Below, one piece after another: positions 1 to 12,072 of a DNA stretch of 64,000 nt. The DNA lies in the NCBI GenBank assembly GCA_015039465.1, contig MU130532.1:259494-323493 (forward strand), read 5' to 3'. Each line of letters starts with the position of its first letter. Position 1 is the stretch's first letter. Below the pieces are notes generated by a model that saw nothing but the letters and a program-made list of their open reading frames with translations, did not search any database and was not told the DNA's origin. Made by a program: the position numbers and the translations under genes. Source of the DNA: Phlegmacium glaucopus. Its lineage: Eukaryota > Basidiomycota > Agaricomycetes > Agaricales > Cortinariaceae.

Positions 1-817
1 CAAAGGATTTTTATTTCTATGACAGGCTACTAGACTCTAGGTAGGTAGGTTCACAGTCTAAGTTGTAACCACTAACCTATATTTACATTGACTCGTTAGC
101 CTGGAAGCTTGCTAAATAATGGACTCGAATATATATACCGTTCATAACCAGAGTTTGTGATTACAGTAAGTAATATGAACATACTAGGTAACGTCTGGTA
201 AACTTGAAGTTCTCACAGATCCCGACATCCGGCCTCGGCCTCAGCTTGGACCGACAGGTTTAGGGACAGATTTGACATCGGTGGAGTGAAAAATGTTACG
301 CCGAATGTTGGCATGTGACCATGGAGCGCGACCGTCATTTCTTTGAAGTTTCATTTACGCAACTTGATGGTGGATATTTGAAAAAAATAAATATTGATAA
401 CATTTTGGTGTACAATGAGCCTGACAACTCCTGACATTTTTCCATTCTTCTCTATTCATTAGTGGTTTCTTTTACTCTTATCTTATAAGAAGGAACTTGA
501 ACACTGATGTCGGTCATTAGTTTACTGATCTTCAATATAATCCTCGGAGTCTGTATATAAACAAGGACTTCACGTGATCGAGCGTGGCCATCCGGGGTTT
601 TCGTTGTTTCATTGAAAATATGTATGCGAGGGATAATCAAAGTAATTATCAATAGACTCATCGTGGGTTTTCTGAAAGGGTAACGCGTTGATAAGTACGT
701 TCATCGATAACTGTCCCTTGAGCTTGAACTACCACCGGTCAAGTTCTTTAACCGACTCCAGGTGAGTACAAGGCTAATCATTATGGACGAGTAACTACCT
801 ATTCTTACTCGTTGGAG
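1..817. other. Intergenic, upstream of transcription factor
   Basis: No convincing coding potential on either strand. The only open frame (452-661, minus) lacks recognisable motifs and splice partners. The stretch just before 818 presumably holds the promoter and 5' leader of the downstream factor. Confidence 0.5.
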
Positions 818-3800
818 ATGCACCCATCAACTTTGGGAAGAACACATGTCTCCGGCGCTGCTGTCTCCATGAATCAACATCCTTCCAACAAACGCCATCC
901 ATCCTCTTCAACTTCTTTGATTCAAGGTCTATTCTTCTATCTTTCATTGTCATTTGCTTACCATTGCATTGCTAGGCCCAGTGGAAGGATCCTCACAACA
1001 GCCTCCCCTGTCCGATTCTTCAGTTCCCAGCAACGTCTGGTATTATTCTCCATCAGGAGGCCCAGTGAACGCTAACGAAACGTCTGGTATCTCTTCATCG
1101 TCCATGATCGGCCCCACCTCTACATTCTACAACCCCGAGGATACGTCACTCCAGCGGGGCCATGGCCATGATCAATACCAGCAATGGATTCAAGGCTACG
1201 ATCCTCAGCAGCAGCAAAGTCAACAGAGTCACCACCACTATTCCCAGCAAATGGAATATGACCCCGGCTACCATGGTGGTACTCTTCACGCCCCTATCCC
1301 GCAAATAAACTCCTCGTACGCTTTTACGCAACCTCAATACGAACCTTCCGACTCCTTGTCCCAGTATGATGGCTCAACCACTAGCACTGTAATTCAATCT
1401 AATGTTGGGCAAAACCGCGATAATTCTTCCTCATACCAGGGGCAGTCAAACGACCTGTATTCTCAAGGCTATTGCGAAACTATTGCTTTAAAACAAAGTG
1501 CTGCATCTACTCCTGAATTGACACCGGAATCGGCCAACCATTCGTATTCCACTCCTCCCAATCAAGGACCTCAACAAAGTCAATCTCAGCAGTCTCGTCA
1601 ACAACAAGTTCACCGGAAAGCCCCTCGGCCTCCTCAATTCCAACAAAATCATGCGCATAGATTCTTAGCCCATCCAAACTCATCTGAAAACAGCCGGCAC
1701 ACTTCTTCGAATCCATCATCTTCTCATTCATCCCCTCTAAATCCACCCTCCATAGTATGGAGCAATGAACCGGGTTACTCCCACCCGAAACCTCACGGAA
1801 ATGCCGATCCAGGGACTCAATCATCCCTGAGAGTGACGAGCGCCAATTCTGGTTCTAGCAGGCCTAGCACGTCGCAGAACACGCCAGTGACTAAGACTTC
1901 GGTGAATATTCAACTTAACCAAAAGACATCGGGAAACTCCGGATCCAGTCCCCGTACCTCTCTTCCCGGTAGCGGTCCATCTTTTGCCCCGGAGAAAACT
2001 GGTCATAAACGCAAGAGAGTGAAGAAGAACGAACCCGCACAATGGTCAGGTGGCGGCTATGGCGGTGGAGAGAGTGACTCTGATAGCGAGGACGATGGAT
2101 CGAATCAAGGAATGGGTGGTGGTATCAGTGTAGGTATGGGCGGTCTAGGCGTAGTAGGTAAAGGTGTGGGGACGAAAGGATCACGACTGTGAGTAGTCTT
2201 TTTTCTTTTTCCTTTCGGTCCTCTCGTATGGTTGAACCATGTTCGATATTTTCGAACTTTTCGTGGTTGATCTTACGTCATGGCCATTCCAAGCCTTCAA
2301 AGTGAAGGGTGGAATGAATGATAAATTGCATTCACTTTCAGATATGGATTTATTGACTTGATTTACTGACGTCCTGGTTTACTTCATATCTCTTCACTTC
2401 CGTTCCGTGTTCGATTTCGAAATTCTGTCTATTCATAATCTGTGGCTGCGGAATTACGAACACTTGATTATGGCGATGTCCTCCACCTCACCGAATTGGA
2501 CTGGTATCCTCACAATTCGCATTCCATTCATGCCTGACAATATTCCATCTCCGCCAATTTGGTTTATATTGTCCCGACGACATATGTCCGACCTTGGACC
2601 TCGGTTTAATTTTACCGCCGTTGCACCGCCACCGCCGCCGCCGCCTCCACGGCATGCGGCTATTTGACGCTCTGCTCAACTGTGCTTCGACAATATCTCT
2701 GCTCTCGGTGAACTCGTGCCGTCTTCCTGAAGACCTGGAGCCTGTACTCACTGCAAAAAGCTCAAGGTACGCCGACCTTCTAGGATCTCCCTTCATACAT
2801 CCCGTCACACTCCCTTTTTTTGACTTTTGCTAATTCCACCCGGTTATTTTTTTTCAAACATATGCTTATGTCGACTCCGGAAATTGCAACCCCTGTATTT
2901 CGTTCCGGTCTTATATCATTTACCCAAATTGTACCTCGGATCGGCACTACCTCCTCTATGTCGACTGCTCCTTTCAAAATACTGGTTGTCCGATTTGAAC
3001 GTTCAATTTACTGATGGTTAATACTACTTGGACCCTCCGGTGGTACCACTTGCGACGTTAACAGATGAAATGTGACTTTCCGAAGCATGAAGATACATGC
3101 AAACGTTGCAAATCTGGTGGACATGTTTGTATTGTAGAGGGCCGCAGGCAAAGAATTGCGCCAAAGTTAGTCACTCCTCGTGTTCAAACCATATCTTTTT
3201 TTTGCTTTGTTATCATTCGGTGCGACATCTGTCCGTAGTTTTTCGCAGGCGCGCATGATTCTTTTCTTTAAAGTAATTCCGCGACGGAGGAGCCAGGGGT
3301 AGATTCCTTTAAAGAGTCCCGTGGGCCAGAGATTGAATCAGTTATCGCACCCCTTGGCGGTTCCACTATTTCTTCTGATGTCCCACTTACTCTCGTCCCC
3401 TTCGATCTCTTCAACTCTTTCTGTTTCTCCTATACCATCTCGAGTGCCTTCTCCAATATCGTCATCTGACTTTTCACCTTGTATTAGCAAACGAGAATAT
3501 CTTATGGCACAGATTAGGCAAAAGGATGCTATTATCGAGTCTCTTCTTAAACAAGTACGTCCCTGTCCAATCTACCTTTCTACTCCTTCATGATTTAACA
3601 ACTTCACGAATGCTTTATAGCTGCACAACCCATACACTGCAACGCCCTTGTCGATCGCATCCTATCGTATGGCCACTTCTCCTTCAGACCAAAACAACAA
3701 AAACATTTTGGCCTGGCTGGACCGTCTGCAATCAAGTGTTCGCGATGCCGGGAAGAAAGCAGGTCCTCAGGCATTCCGCGATCTGCGTGACTTCGAGAAC

Positions 3801-6746
3801 GTTGAGGACGATTCAGAAGGCGAGTCTGACAGTCGCACGCAGGCTCAGATATATGCTTCTGCTGCTGCCAAAGACGACGGAGACGATAATTCAGATGAGA
3901 TCTTGCGTACTGAGACGAAATTACAGTCTTCTCTACCGGAAGCTCACGTGCCTATTGGATTGATCGCGGACTTGAGTCTGAGTAATAGCAAAGCTAACCG
4001 CAAAAAAGACAAACCTAAAGAGGGAGCAGCTTTAAGCGAGGAAGACCTCAACGATGACAACGTCGTGCGTAGATTGCTGCTTGTTTATTGTTAGCACAAA
4101 GTTGATGGTTCTGTGCTGATCGTAGGGTGTTGCAAACGAAACATACTTCATGCCTGGTGGGTCAAATTTAGCTAATGCGGTTCAAGTGGTCTGATTTTGT
4201 GTCACAGGACCCGCCACGGACCTTGGAATAAGAGCCACCCTGATCGAACAACATAGCCCACCCGAGATCCTGGTTCATGGGTTAGTGAAGCCAGAAGATG
4301 TCGATAAGTTATTCGAGATGTATGTCACTGGAGGTTAAATTTATTTCTCCAATTTAATCTTCATTCATAGATTCTATGAGCGAGTCAATGTAGGTTAATG
4401 GGAATCTCCGTGGTAACTGCACCTAACACGTTTTGTAGCCCTTTATTTCCCTCCTGGACCCTGTGCTCCACACCCCGGCCTCGACCTTTGGAAGATGCCC
4501 ATTTCTATTCACTGTCAGTGAGTAATATTTTATTGATGCGTTTGGGTTTCGAATATTGACCGTGTCTCGCAGTATGTGCTATCTCTTCACGATATTATTC
4601 AGAAAAATCAGAAATTTATCCAATAGCGATGCATTTTGCCAAGCATTCCGCTGCTAACGCCTTGATTGATGGCTGGAAATCGGTCGAGTTGTGCCAAGCA
4701 TATATACTTATGAGCATTTACGCGGTGCCGGCGAGGCGGTGGGAGGAAGACCGAAGCTGGTTGTACACTGGCCTTGCGATTAGGTCAGTTTCATGTCTTC
4801 TGTGACATAAGCCTTATGAATGACCTTTTTTTTGTCCTCACTAGGATTGCTACCGATTTAAACTTGCATCATGTTCCGACCACGTTGCCTAAAACCGAGA
4901 GACAGGAACGTGAAATCTTGAACAAGACTAGAGTTTGGATGATATGCTTCAATCTGGATCGATCGACTGCGACTCAGTTTGGTAAACCGTCCACAATCAA
5001 GGAGGACTTGTACGTAATCTGGCTTCTTTCGCATGTCATCATCAACTTTATCTCGTCATGACAGTATCGTTCGAAATGCCAAAGACTGGTACAAGAAATC
5101 TCAATATAACACAACTGCGAGTCCAACATTATTATTCCTCATATTTCATGCTTCTAAATTCTTTCGTTCAGTATGACGTACATCTCTGTGGATATTCAGC
5201 ACTCCTACAAATTGTTGCCAAGTTCCATGATGAAATTTTCAGCGATCCTTCTTCTCCAACTGGTCTTAACAAGGCAAGTCAAAACGTATTTGATTCATCT
5301 GCATTTCTTATAAATTTTCAAATAGAAAGTCGACTTTAGAAATGTCACGCTGGCCCATGATGCTCGCTTATCTCAGTATCATGAAGAATGGTCGAAACGA
5401 TTTAACGATGATTCCGATCCCAATGGTAATTAGATTACTTCTTTATTCCTTATTGGGCTGGCGTCATCTCATGGGTTCGCATTGTTGTAGATCCGAGTTG
5501 CGCATTCCGCTGTACCCTGCTTCCATTGTAAGTCATGTGCTCTTCTGTTTTGTCCTTTGAGCTATCTCAATAACTAATGTATATCTAGCCTCGTTAGTTA
5601 TTCACGCCTGGTCATGTTCTCTTTCGGGTTTCAGCAAGCATACCAACGTGGCTTTGACCAAGGAGATATCATCTTCTTCACAACGGTTTGTACCTTCCTT
5701 ACGTACAATGATTTCTATTTACTGATAACAATTGATAATCAGTGTTTGGAGGCTGCTACGGCGGTGGTCGAAAACATGATCGATGGTCTAGCACCAAGCG
5801 GTTATATGCGATATGCCCCGGATGGTTCGTCTCAATTTCATCTATTTTGTGATCTATTGACATTGTTATTCTAGGTCATTTCGTTTTCGCATCCTTTGCC
5901 TCGGCTTTTCTTCTCAAGGTATTTTTGGACCTTCCTTTGGGAAATTGTTGTTATACTGAGCTATTATTGTAGCTTCTTCGACCAGAGTTTTCGTCATTTT
6001 TGACGAAAGATCAAGAAATCAATGTCTTTGACTTGATTGGACGACTCATTCAGACTTTGAGTTCTCCAAAAATTGCCATCGATGACCGACACACACCAAA
6101 GCTGTATGCTCGTTTCCTTGCTGGACTTCTTTCTCGCCATCGACGCGATGGTGCGACTATTGGTCGCTTACAACCCCTACCACCACCACCGAGCTCGCTC
6201 TCTACAAATACTAATAGCCCTGGCCAGTCTAGTTCGGCTCCCACGGGTCCATTCGCTTCCTCTACCCCAGATAATGGTGGACAAAGCCAAGACTTTAGCC
6301 AAACAACTTCATGGTAAGAAACGTTCATAATAAAGGCTTTATATTCAGTAATTAAGATATTATAAAAATCCTCTAAGTCAAGTACCAATGGACACTTCAA
6401 TGTATATGCCAGAGGCCACATTCGCCACCAACACCAACGGTGCAAATCCTCTCGGATCTACTTTTGATTGGACATATTTCTCAAACGGCTTCTCTGACGA
6501 AGAGATGCTCGCAACGATGCAAGCGATTAAAAATCCCACCTGGTGGTCCAATATGATGATGCCCGGGTACGTGGCCTGTCTGTTTAGTGGCGTTGACAGT
6601 CAGGCTCAGTGTTTCCTAGGTTCTCATGGCCTGAAGGGTCGCCCTCTCCTCCGGCCAACAACATGGCCGCGCCTCTATATCGCCAAAATGTATTAGATAT
6701 GAATGGGAACTTTGGACTATTTCAAACCGCCCAAGTTATGATGTAA
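818..6746 (+). CDS. Zn2Cys6 fungal transcription factor with Fungal_trans domain (PriB-like)
   Basis: A nuclear DNA-binding regulator. Start chosen at ATG 818; exon 1 (818-926) splices over a 49-nt intron into 976-2188, a Gln/Ser/Pro-rich N-terminal region ending in a basic stretch (HKRKRVKK) and an acidic/Gly patch. The zinc cluster is split over exons 2733-2766 (GACTHCKKLK) and 3065-3165 (MKCDFPKHEDTCKRCK...), giving C-x2-C-x6-C-x8-C-x2-C-x6-C. Exon 3488-3554 (KREYLMAQIRQKD...) is the coiled-coil linker; exon 3621-4064 begins LHNPY. Later exons carry the middle homology region (for example KSVELCQAYILMSIYAVPA and RIATDLNLHHVP), and the product ends MM at the stop 6744-6746. The linker and layout recall the Lentinula PriB group, from memory of the family. 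Introns within and beside the zinc cluster are 298-544 nt against about 50 nt elsewhere. Target genes unknown. Confidence 0.93.
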
Positions 6747-7550
6747 CGATGGATCTAGGTTGATACTTTGGTTTCTGTCTGTCTATTTATTTTTTCCTCA
6801 ATGGTTCATTGTTGTAAATTATTGTAAAATCCACTTTGGGGGTATGATATCGGCATCAGCAAAGTGTCAATTCAGTTTCCCTGGTTTTCAAAACGTATTT
6901 TTCTGCCCGTTTTTGGAAGGGCTGGAAACTTGGTCTGAGAATCAGTCATATAGAGTTTGATCAGATTTATGAAACGATGTTTAATTCGGATAGGGGGGAA
7001 AGGGATGTTACATGGGCGTCAAGGCCAACAAGCATAGTGGGTTATGACAGCAATTGGTCGACTTCGTCGACAAAATACCTTGCAACCATTTGCTTACAAA
7101 TGATGGCGACCTTTCCCTACAGTTCTTTCTTTCACTCACTATGACAAGCACCATGGCTATAACCCAGACAGAAGTAAGTTTTTTCTCCATGATCAGCCAA
7201 CATAGGTACCCAAAGCAGATCCACAGGATTGATCTCCCACCATCATCAAGGTCAGCTATATTTGTGGCATATGGCGCTACCAATTCTTTACCTGACGGTG
7301 ATTTGGTAGTCTCGGAACTGTCTTTTCTCCCACACACATAGACAACTGTGGGACTCTTTCTTTTCCTTTTTTCACTCTTTTCATGACTGATTTTTTGTTT
7401 CCTATTATAGTCTTTGGCCGGTCCTTAGAACAATCTTTATCACCTCCTTATTGAGTTCCCTTTGACGTATGTTCTTCATGTCTTGCCCACGCAGATCGGA
7501 TTGACTGACTGCACTTTGTCAGTCTACTCCAAACTTATCCAACTTTCGAC
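6747..7550. other. Intergenic
   Basis: 3' flank of the transcription factor followed by AT-rich sequence. Open frames on both strands at 7008-7341 overlap each other and show no family motif, so no gene is called here. Confidence 0.5.
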
Positions 7551-7880
7551 ATGCAATTCACCACCAAATTCGCTTTCCTTGCTGCTGCCGTTGCTGGCAC
7601 ACCCGCTGTCCCTCTTACCCCCCGCAATGTCGAGTACGAACTCGATGCTCGTGAGGTCGCTAAACTCTCAGCCCGCAAGTTTTATGAGATGTACTTGCAG
7701 GTCCATGCTGACCCTGCACTCGACGCTCGTAGCCTTGGCGCCATGGACTTAGAGGCTCAGGAATATCTCGAATACCTTGAGGCCGTAAGTCTGCTATCAT
7801 GATCGCCTAACTACTTTTGGTTAAGGGGGTTGTACTTGTAGGCCGCTGTCCAAAAGCCTCTTGGCACCACTGTAACATAA
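7551..7880 (+). CDS. Small secreted protein, hypothetical (possibly the 5' remnant of a larger gene)
   Basis: Opens with a clear signal peptide (MQFTTKFAFLAAAVAGTPA), then a hydrophilic region rich in Ala, Glu and Leu. Exon 1 is 7551-7784; a GTAAGT donor and a TAG acceptor remove a 57-nt intron, and exon 2 (7842-7880) adds AAVQKPLGTTVT before a stop, giving 90 residues. Downstream a second open frame (about 7980-8280) continues with similar composition before running into chitin synthase-like sequence, so this may be the broken front of a longer gene. Function unknown. Confidence 0.4.
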
Positions 7881-8189
7881 CGCCAACTGCTATCGCTCCC
7901 AGTTACACCGAAGCATCTGCTGAGTCAGAAACTGAGCCCAAACTTAATGTTGACATCGTCCATCCCGTTCCGAGAAGGGGGCTGACGGTATCACCAAGCC
8001 TGCTCATGTCCTGGACGCTACCCACAAAGACATTACCCACAAAGCTGCAACCGCCCACCCTATCCATTTCCTCTTCCAGCCCACTCTAAAGCAGAAAGCG
8101 GCACTCGCTACTCCCGAAGCCATGGCTGCGGCTCTCGCTGATCCAAAGAGCGAACTTCACGGCGCTGCCATTTATCAACCATCTTTGTT

Positions 8190-9010
8190 CAACGGCGTCG
8201 TCATCTTCTACATCGTCGCATTTAGGAGACTTCTATGTGCGAACTTCGATAAAGCATGGAGACCAAACGAAGTCAAAGATTGAATGACTATTGGGTTTCA
8301 GTCCAAGGAGTTGCTATCACGTCTCCAACTTTGTTCGTGGAACTCATAATAATGCATTATTCGGTGTTCCAAGCAACTCACTGGACGTTTTGAGCACGTA
8401 GATTCGACTTATTATTTCCCACCATCTTGGGCTTGTGATGGATGATACGTCTGCTTTGACGCCCAAGAATTTCGCGGATGTTGAACCGTTAGCAAGACAT
8501 GTTTCGGGGAAGTTGCAAATGCAGGCGCCGGATATGGAGAGTGAGAATTGGGGGCTCCCGAAGATGCAGACTATGAGGAAGGGTCCTTTGGTTTTGTCGA
8601 AAGGGTCGATTGCTGCTGGTGCTGCTGATACCGACATCGCCAAGTAACCATTCATTTGCAATTCAGCTAAGTTAATTTACTAACTCATTCTTCCAGAATC
8701 TGGGGTATCTACAACGACACAATGTACGACCTCACCGACTATGTCTGGTCTCTTAGTCCCACTCAAAACTCACCCACATTCGCCAGAACTGGTTGGTCTT
8801 TTTTTCAGTGTTGCTCATGGCTTCTATTGAGAGAATTCATGCTTGTTGGCTAGATGGTATCTTTGGTGCGTGTTTTTTTCACCCTAACCCTCATGGACGT
8901 ACTGTGTCTAACTTACCTCTCAGATATCCAGTGTACAGTTTCTTCCTCCCAATATATTCCTTCTGGCGTATGGATGAATTCAGTTGGGGCCCTATATCAG
9001 TTAGTCAGAA
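8190..9010 (+). pseudogene. Chitin synthase fragments (internally deleted, frameshifted)
   Basis: Pieces resemble the myosin-motor class of fungal chitin synthases (CHS, membrane beta-1,3/1,4-glycan-type polymerases of the cell wall). At about 8205-8280 comes [19 protein letters not shown], then in changing frames SNFVRGTHNNALFG, LTPKNFADVEPLARHVSGK and, after an intron near 8647-8698, IWGIYNDTMYDLTDYVWSL, matching the cytochrome b5-like region ahead of the catalytic domain. After a short gap 8925-9000 reads PVYSFFLPIYSFWRMDEFSW, which belongs near the C-terminus. The entire catalytic core (QxxRW region) is missing. Frameshifts and in-frame stops (for example at 8281-8283) make this a relic. 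Confidence 0.65.
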
Positions 9011-9059
9011 CATTCTCCCAATCTTTTTTCGATGCTCATTTGATCCTTGCAGGTTACTT

Positions 9060-9345
9060 GGTCTTAGTGCATTTGCCGTTTCACAGTTTTACTCGCCGGG
9101 TGGCCTTTGAACAACTTTATCGCTGATCCCAAAGGGTGTCCTTGCTGCCCGTGACAAGCGTATGGGGGTTCTCAGTGAACTGATCAGGGCAGTATGAACT
9201 TATTTCATTCAATATTGCAACCCTGTATTCATAGTATCTGTATGACAGGTCAAATTCTTTGCTTGGGAAGAATGGTGGATCAACAGAGCTATGGACTCGC
9301 GAGAAGTCAAAATAAAATGGATGGTCAAAGGTAAAGTAAATCTTG
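9060..9345 (+). pseudogene. ABCC-type (MRP/YOR1-like) ABC transporter fragment
   Basis: A short piece of an ABC transporter transmembrane domain. It reads NNFIADPKGVLAARDKRMG and VLSELIRA, then splices over a 5'-GTATGA donor to VKFFAWEEWWINRAMDSREV and KIKWMVK, which is the coupling-helix region of fungal ABCC exporters (usual form KFIKFFAWEE). No Walker A, signature or Walker B motif follows. It lies directly after the chitin synthase relic, so two unrelated membrane-protein genes have left joined fragments in the same orientation. Likely non-functional. Confidence 0.6.
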
Positions 9346-9834
9346 AGCGATGCAGACTTATTTGAACCCTTCTCCCTTTGTGGCTGGCCAATTTAACGAC
9401 TCTGGAAATGTAAGAAATCGGTTAACTTCCTGCCTATCACATCCTGATAAATTGTCTTTAGGCCTGCGGGGTCCCGCAGCAAACGGGTACGCTTTCCTGG
9501 GCTTGATTTTTTACCAAATAACTCATTCTGGTATGGCTGTGAAGGGCCAACTATGCTATCGGTTAGCTATAAGCAAAGTCACTAAGTGTTGGCGGGTAAC
9601 TTAGGCATCGATGGCAACTTTGAGCTTGTTTTTGGAACATCTGCTTCATCCCATATTCCTTGATAAATTTCTCCTAAGCTTTTTCAACTAAATACATCGT
9701 AGATCATGAGTATTATACTGTCACTTTGTCTTGCCTGGGTATTTTTGTAGCTAAGACCTACTCATAGCCTGAATATTTTGACGAAAGTACAGTAACATTA
9801 ACATAGTAGTATGTGGCATGCCGCTTCTGAGAAA
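9346..9834. other. Intergenic between relics
   Basis: A plus-strand open frame at 9350-9604 has no recognisable motif. Nothing else is supported here. Confidence 0.4.
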
Positions 9835-10077
9835 CTACAGCTTAATACCAAGGACAGAAGCAAGTCTTGAATGAACCATTTCTACACCCACATGAACCAT
9901 AGAATATGCAGGAATGACCTTTTCACCAGACTGGAGTCCTTTGATCAGGGTAGGTTTGATATGTTGCAATGGCTGCTTTTTGTCGATCCAGACAAAGGTT
10001 GATTTGATATTGAACCCAGCTGCAGTTATCGGCTCAATCCAACTTGACCACAACCTTTTATGGAACTCCATGTCTGA

Positions 10078-10085
10078 TTGCTTAT
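10078..10085. repeat. Target-site duplication, left copy
   Basis: TTGCTTAT, identical to 13511-13518 and immediately outside the left end of the element. Eight bases is the duplication length typical of the hAT superfamily. Confidence 0.88.
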
Positions 10086-10463
10086 TAGTGATGTGCTGGC
10101 TTGGCTTTGGCCTGGCTTTCCTTGGCTTTGGCTTCACTTTTTCCAGGCCAAGGCCAAACCCTTGGTCTTGGCTTGGGGTCAAAACTTGGCTTGACTTTGG
10201 CCTTGGCTCAGGCCATGGCTTACACCTAAAAAAGTGAAGATTAGTAAAAAAATAAAATGCATAACATTTTTTCTGCCTAAATTCATCATTAATTCTAATG
10301 TCTATCCATTATTCTCTGCAGGATCAGGTAATTTCTTTATTAATTATCCTTAAATGAATAAAAATACCCAATATAAAATAATATAATCATCTGTTTTATG
10401 ATAAATTGGTTTTAGAAAAATCAAATTTTAACTTTTTATACATCATAATTTACCACTGACACA

Positions 10464-10489
10464 CATCAGGAAAACTCCATCCGTCTGGC
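10464..10489 (+). repeat. Inner inverted repeat, left arm (hAT element)
   Basis: A 26-bp arm beginning CATCAGGAAAACTCCATCC; its reverse complement recurs at 13324-13349 with one mismatch. Both arms are followed inward by further GTCTGGC/GCCAGAC copies, so they may be subterminal transposase-binding sites or the ends of a nested element. Confidence 0.75.
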
Positions 10490-10929
10490 GCGTCTGGCGC
10501 CAGACACACCAGACGCTACCAGACTGCCATATGTGGTATGGCGACATAATGACGCTCGCAACGCCATAAAAATTTCACACCCCAGAAATTGATTCTGATG
10601 CCGGAAAGCTTTCTGGCAACATCAGTGGTTTCTGACCCAGGCGTATCATAAGTTTGTCAGTTTGTCATTCAATCCATTCATCACCAGGAATACAGTTTTT
10701 GGGATGGTTTTCAGGTGTGGTCAAATAAATTTATGCATTACGCTAGGACAGTAGAGGCAGATTATATAGATATCAGGTGGGGGATAGGCTTATAGCATTG
10801 GACCAGTCGTAGTATTGTATCCTCACGCGACTACTATCTGACTAGCGAGGTACATCCACAGCTACAATAGGGACAGAGAGTGATGAGCTAGGCCTCGAAA
10901 TCTAAGGGAAGTCCAATTACTTACCATCG

Positions 10930-11640
10930 CGGCATCAGGAATGGGAGCGTCGTCGGGGATGAAAGAAATTTCAAGTTAGTAGTTGAAAAGGTATGACTGC
11001 GACTCACTGAGAAGCCGTAGCATGTCTGCTGGGCATGTTGTGCAACATCGGCATATGGTGGGAATAGTCGCTGCAGATGCGGCTCAACATCATTATGTAG
11101 TCTTAGAACCGAACCTGTTCTGCGTGCAAAAAGTGGGTTAGCGGCGACAGGTAGGAATGTTCACCATATACCCGATTGCAATTTATCACCCCCATGCTGA
11201 GTTTGGTGGTTGCATCATCATCTGTGTTGCTGATGTCCTGGTTGCAATCTGCACAAACTGAAGGAGAAGAGGTTAGCGGCAATGTAGAGGGTGATTGGCA
11301 CGTACACCATGAGCATCCCCGTGATATCTGATATGTCTCGTCAGGCTAGCCCTTGACGATCTGCATGAAAGAGAGTGGGTTAGCAGTAGCGCAGGCAGGT
11401 GGCCACGTACATGTCACTGTTGTGAGTGGCGCTGGTGTGTCGTGGTTACCGTTGCCGTCATGGTGGTGGGAGGCAGTCACTGTAGCGTTGCACGCATGAT
11501 ACACTGAGGGTTGTGGTGGTGGGTGTTAATAGGTCAAGTACGATAAAAAGGGCCAAGAGACATACCTGGTCCTAGATCACTTTTTAACTAGTTGTGGGCC
11601 CTTGTAGTTGGCACTGCTTCGTCATGTATCGTGATAGTGA
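10930..11640 (-). other. Degenerate multi-exon cargo inside the hAT element
   Basis: On the minus strand there is a ladder of short open blocks separated by 45-60-nt segments with good donors (GTATGT, GTACGT, GTGAGT) and CTAAC branch sites before CAG. The open blocks include YHACNATVTASHHHDGNG, SSRASLTRHIRYHGDAHG (resembling a C2H2 finger half), CADCNQDISNTDDDATTKLS with MGVINCNR, and TGSVLRLHNDVEPHLQ with RLFPPYADVAQH. Phases do not all join and upstream frames contain stops, so this is more likely a decayed captured gene or transposon gene than an active one. Function unknown. Confidence 0.4.
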
Positions 11641-11900
11641 GATGCGGTGGTGGGATGGTGGTAGGCAATGATGGTAAGAGATGAAGAGACCAAGGCAAAG
11701 AATGTTGAACATCAATCAACAAGGTCACGTTATAAATCGTTGTTGTTGTTGTATATAAACACCAACCAGAGAGCAGTGGACCAGACCTTAGGTCAAGAGA
11801 CTCCCTGTTGTTCGTTTAGGGAAGGTGTAACCTTAGACTTGTATCACACAGAGGTAGGGGGCAAGAGTAGAGGTGAGGAGGATGAGGATGAATGTGAACG

Positions 11901-12072
11901 AGTCTTTAGAAAGACTGTAGCAGTAGACAATAGGTTGACAGTAAGTGACTGAAAAAGCGAACTCAGAGGGGTTAAGGATGAGGATGAGGAGGAATAAGAG
12001 TCTTCAGTAAGACTATAGTAATTGACAGTGGGGATAGATTGACAGTTAAGGGCAGAAAAAGCGAACTTGAGG
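11901..12072. repeat. Imperfect tandem duplication of about 70 bp
   Basis: Copies at about 11901-11969 and 11999-12072 share the order AGTCTT...AAGACT, a TTGACAGT motif and GAAAAAGCGAACT. Lies in the purine-rich middle of the hAT element. Confidence 0.55.

Noticed and set aside
10086..10240. GGCTTGG/GGCCAAGG short repeats as a CRISPR-like or coding repeat
   Set aside because: Irregular spacing, mirrored at the other end of the element, and the genome is eukaryotic; they are subterminal repeats of the hAT element.
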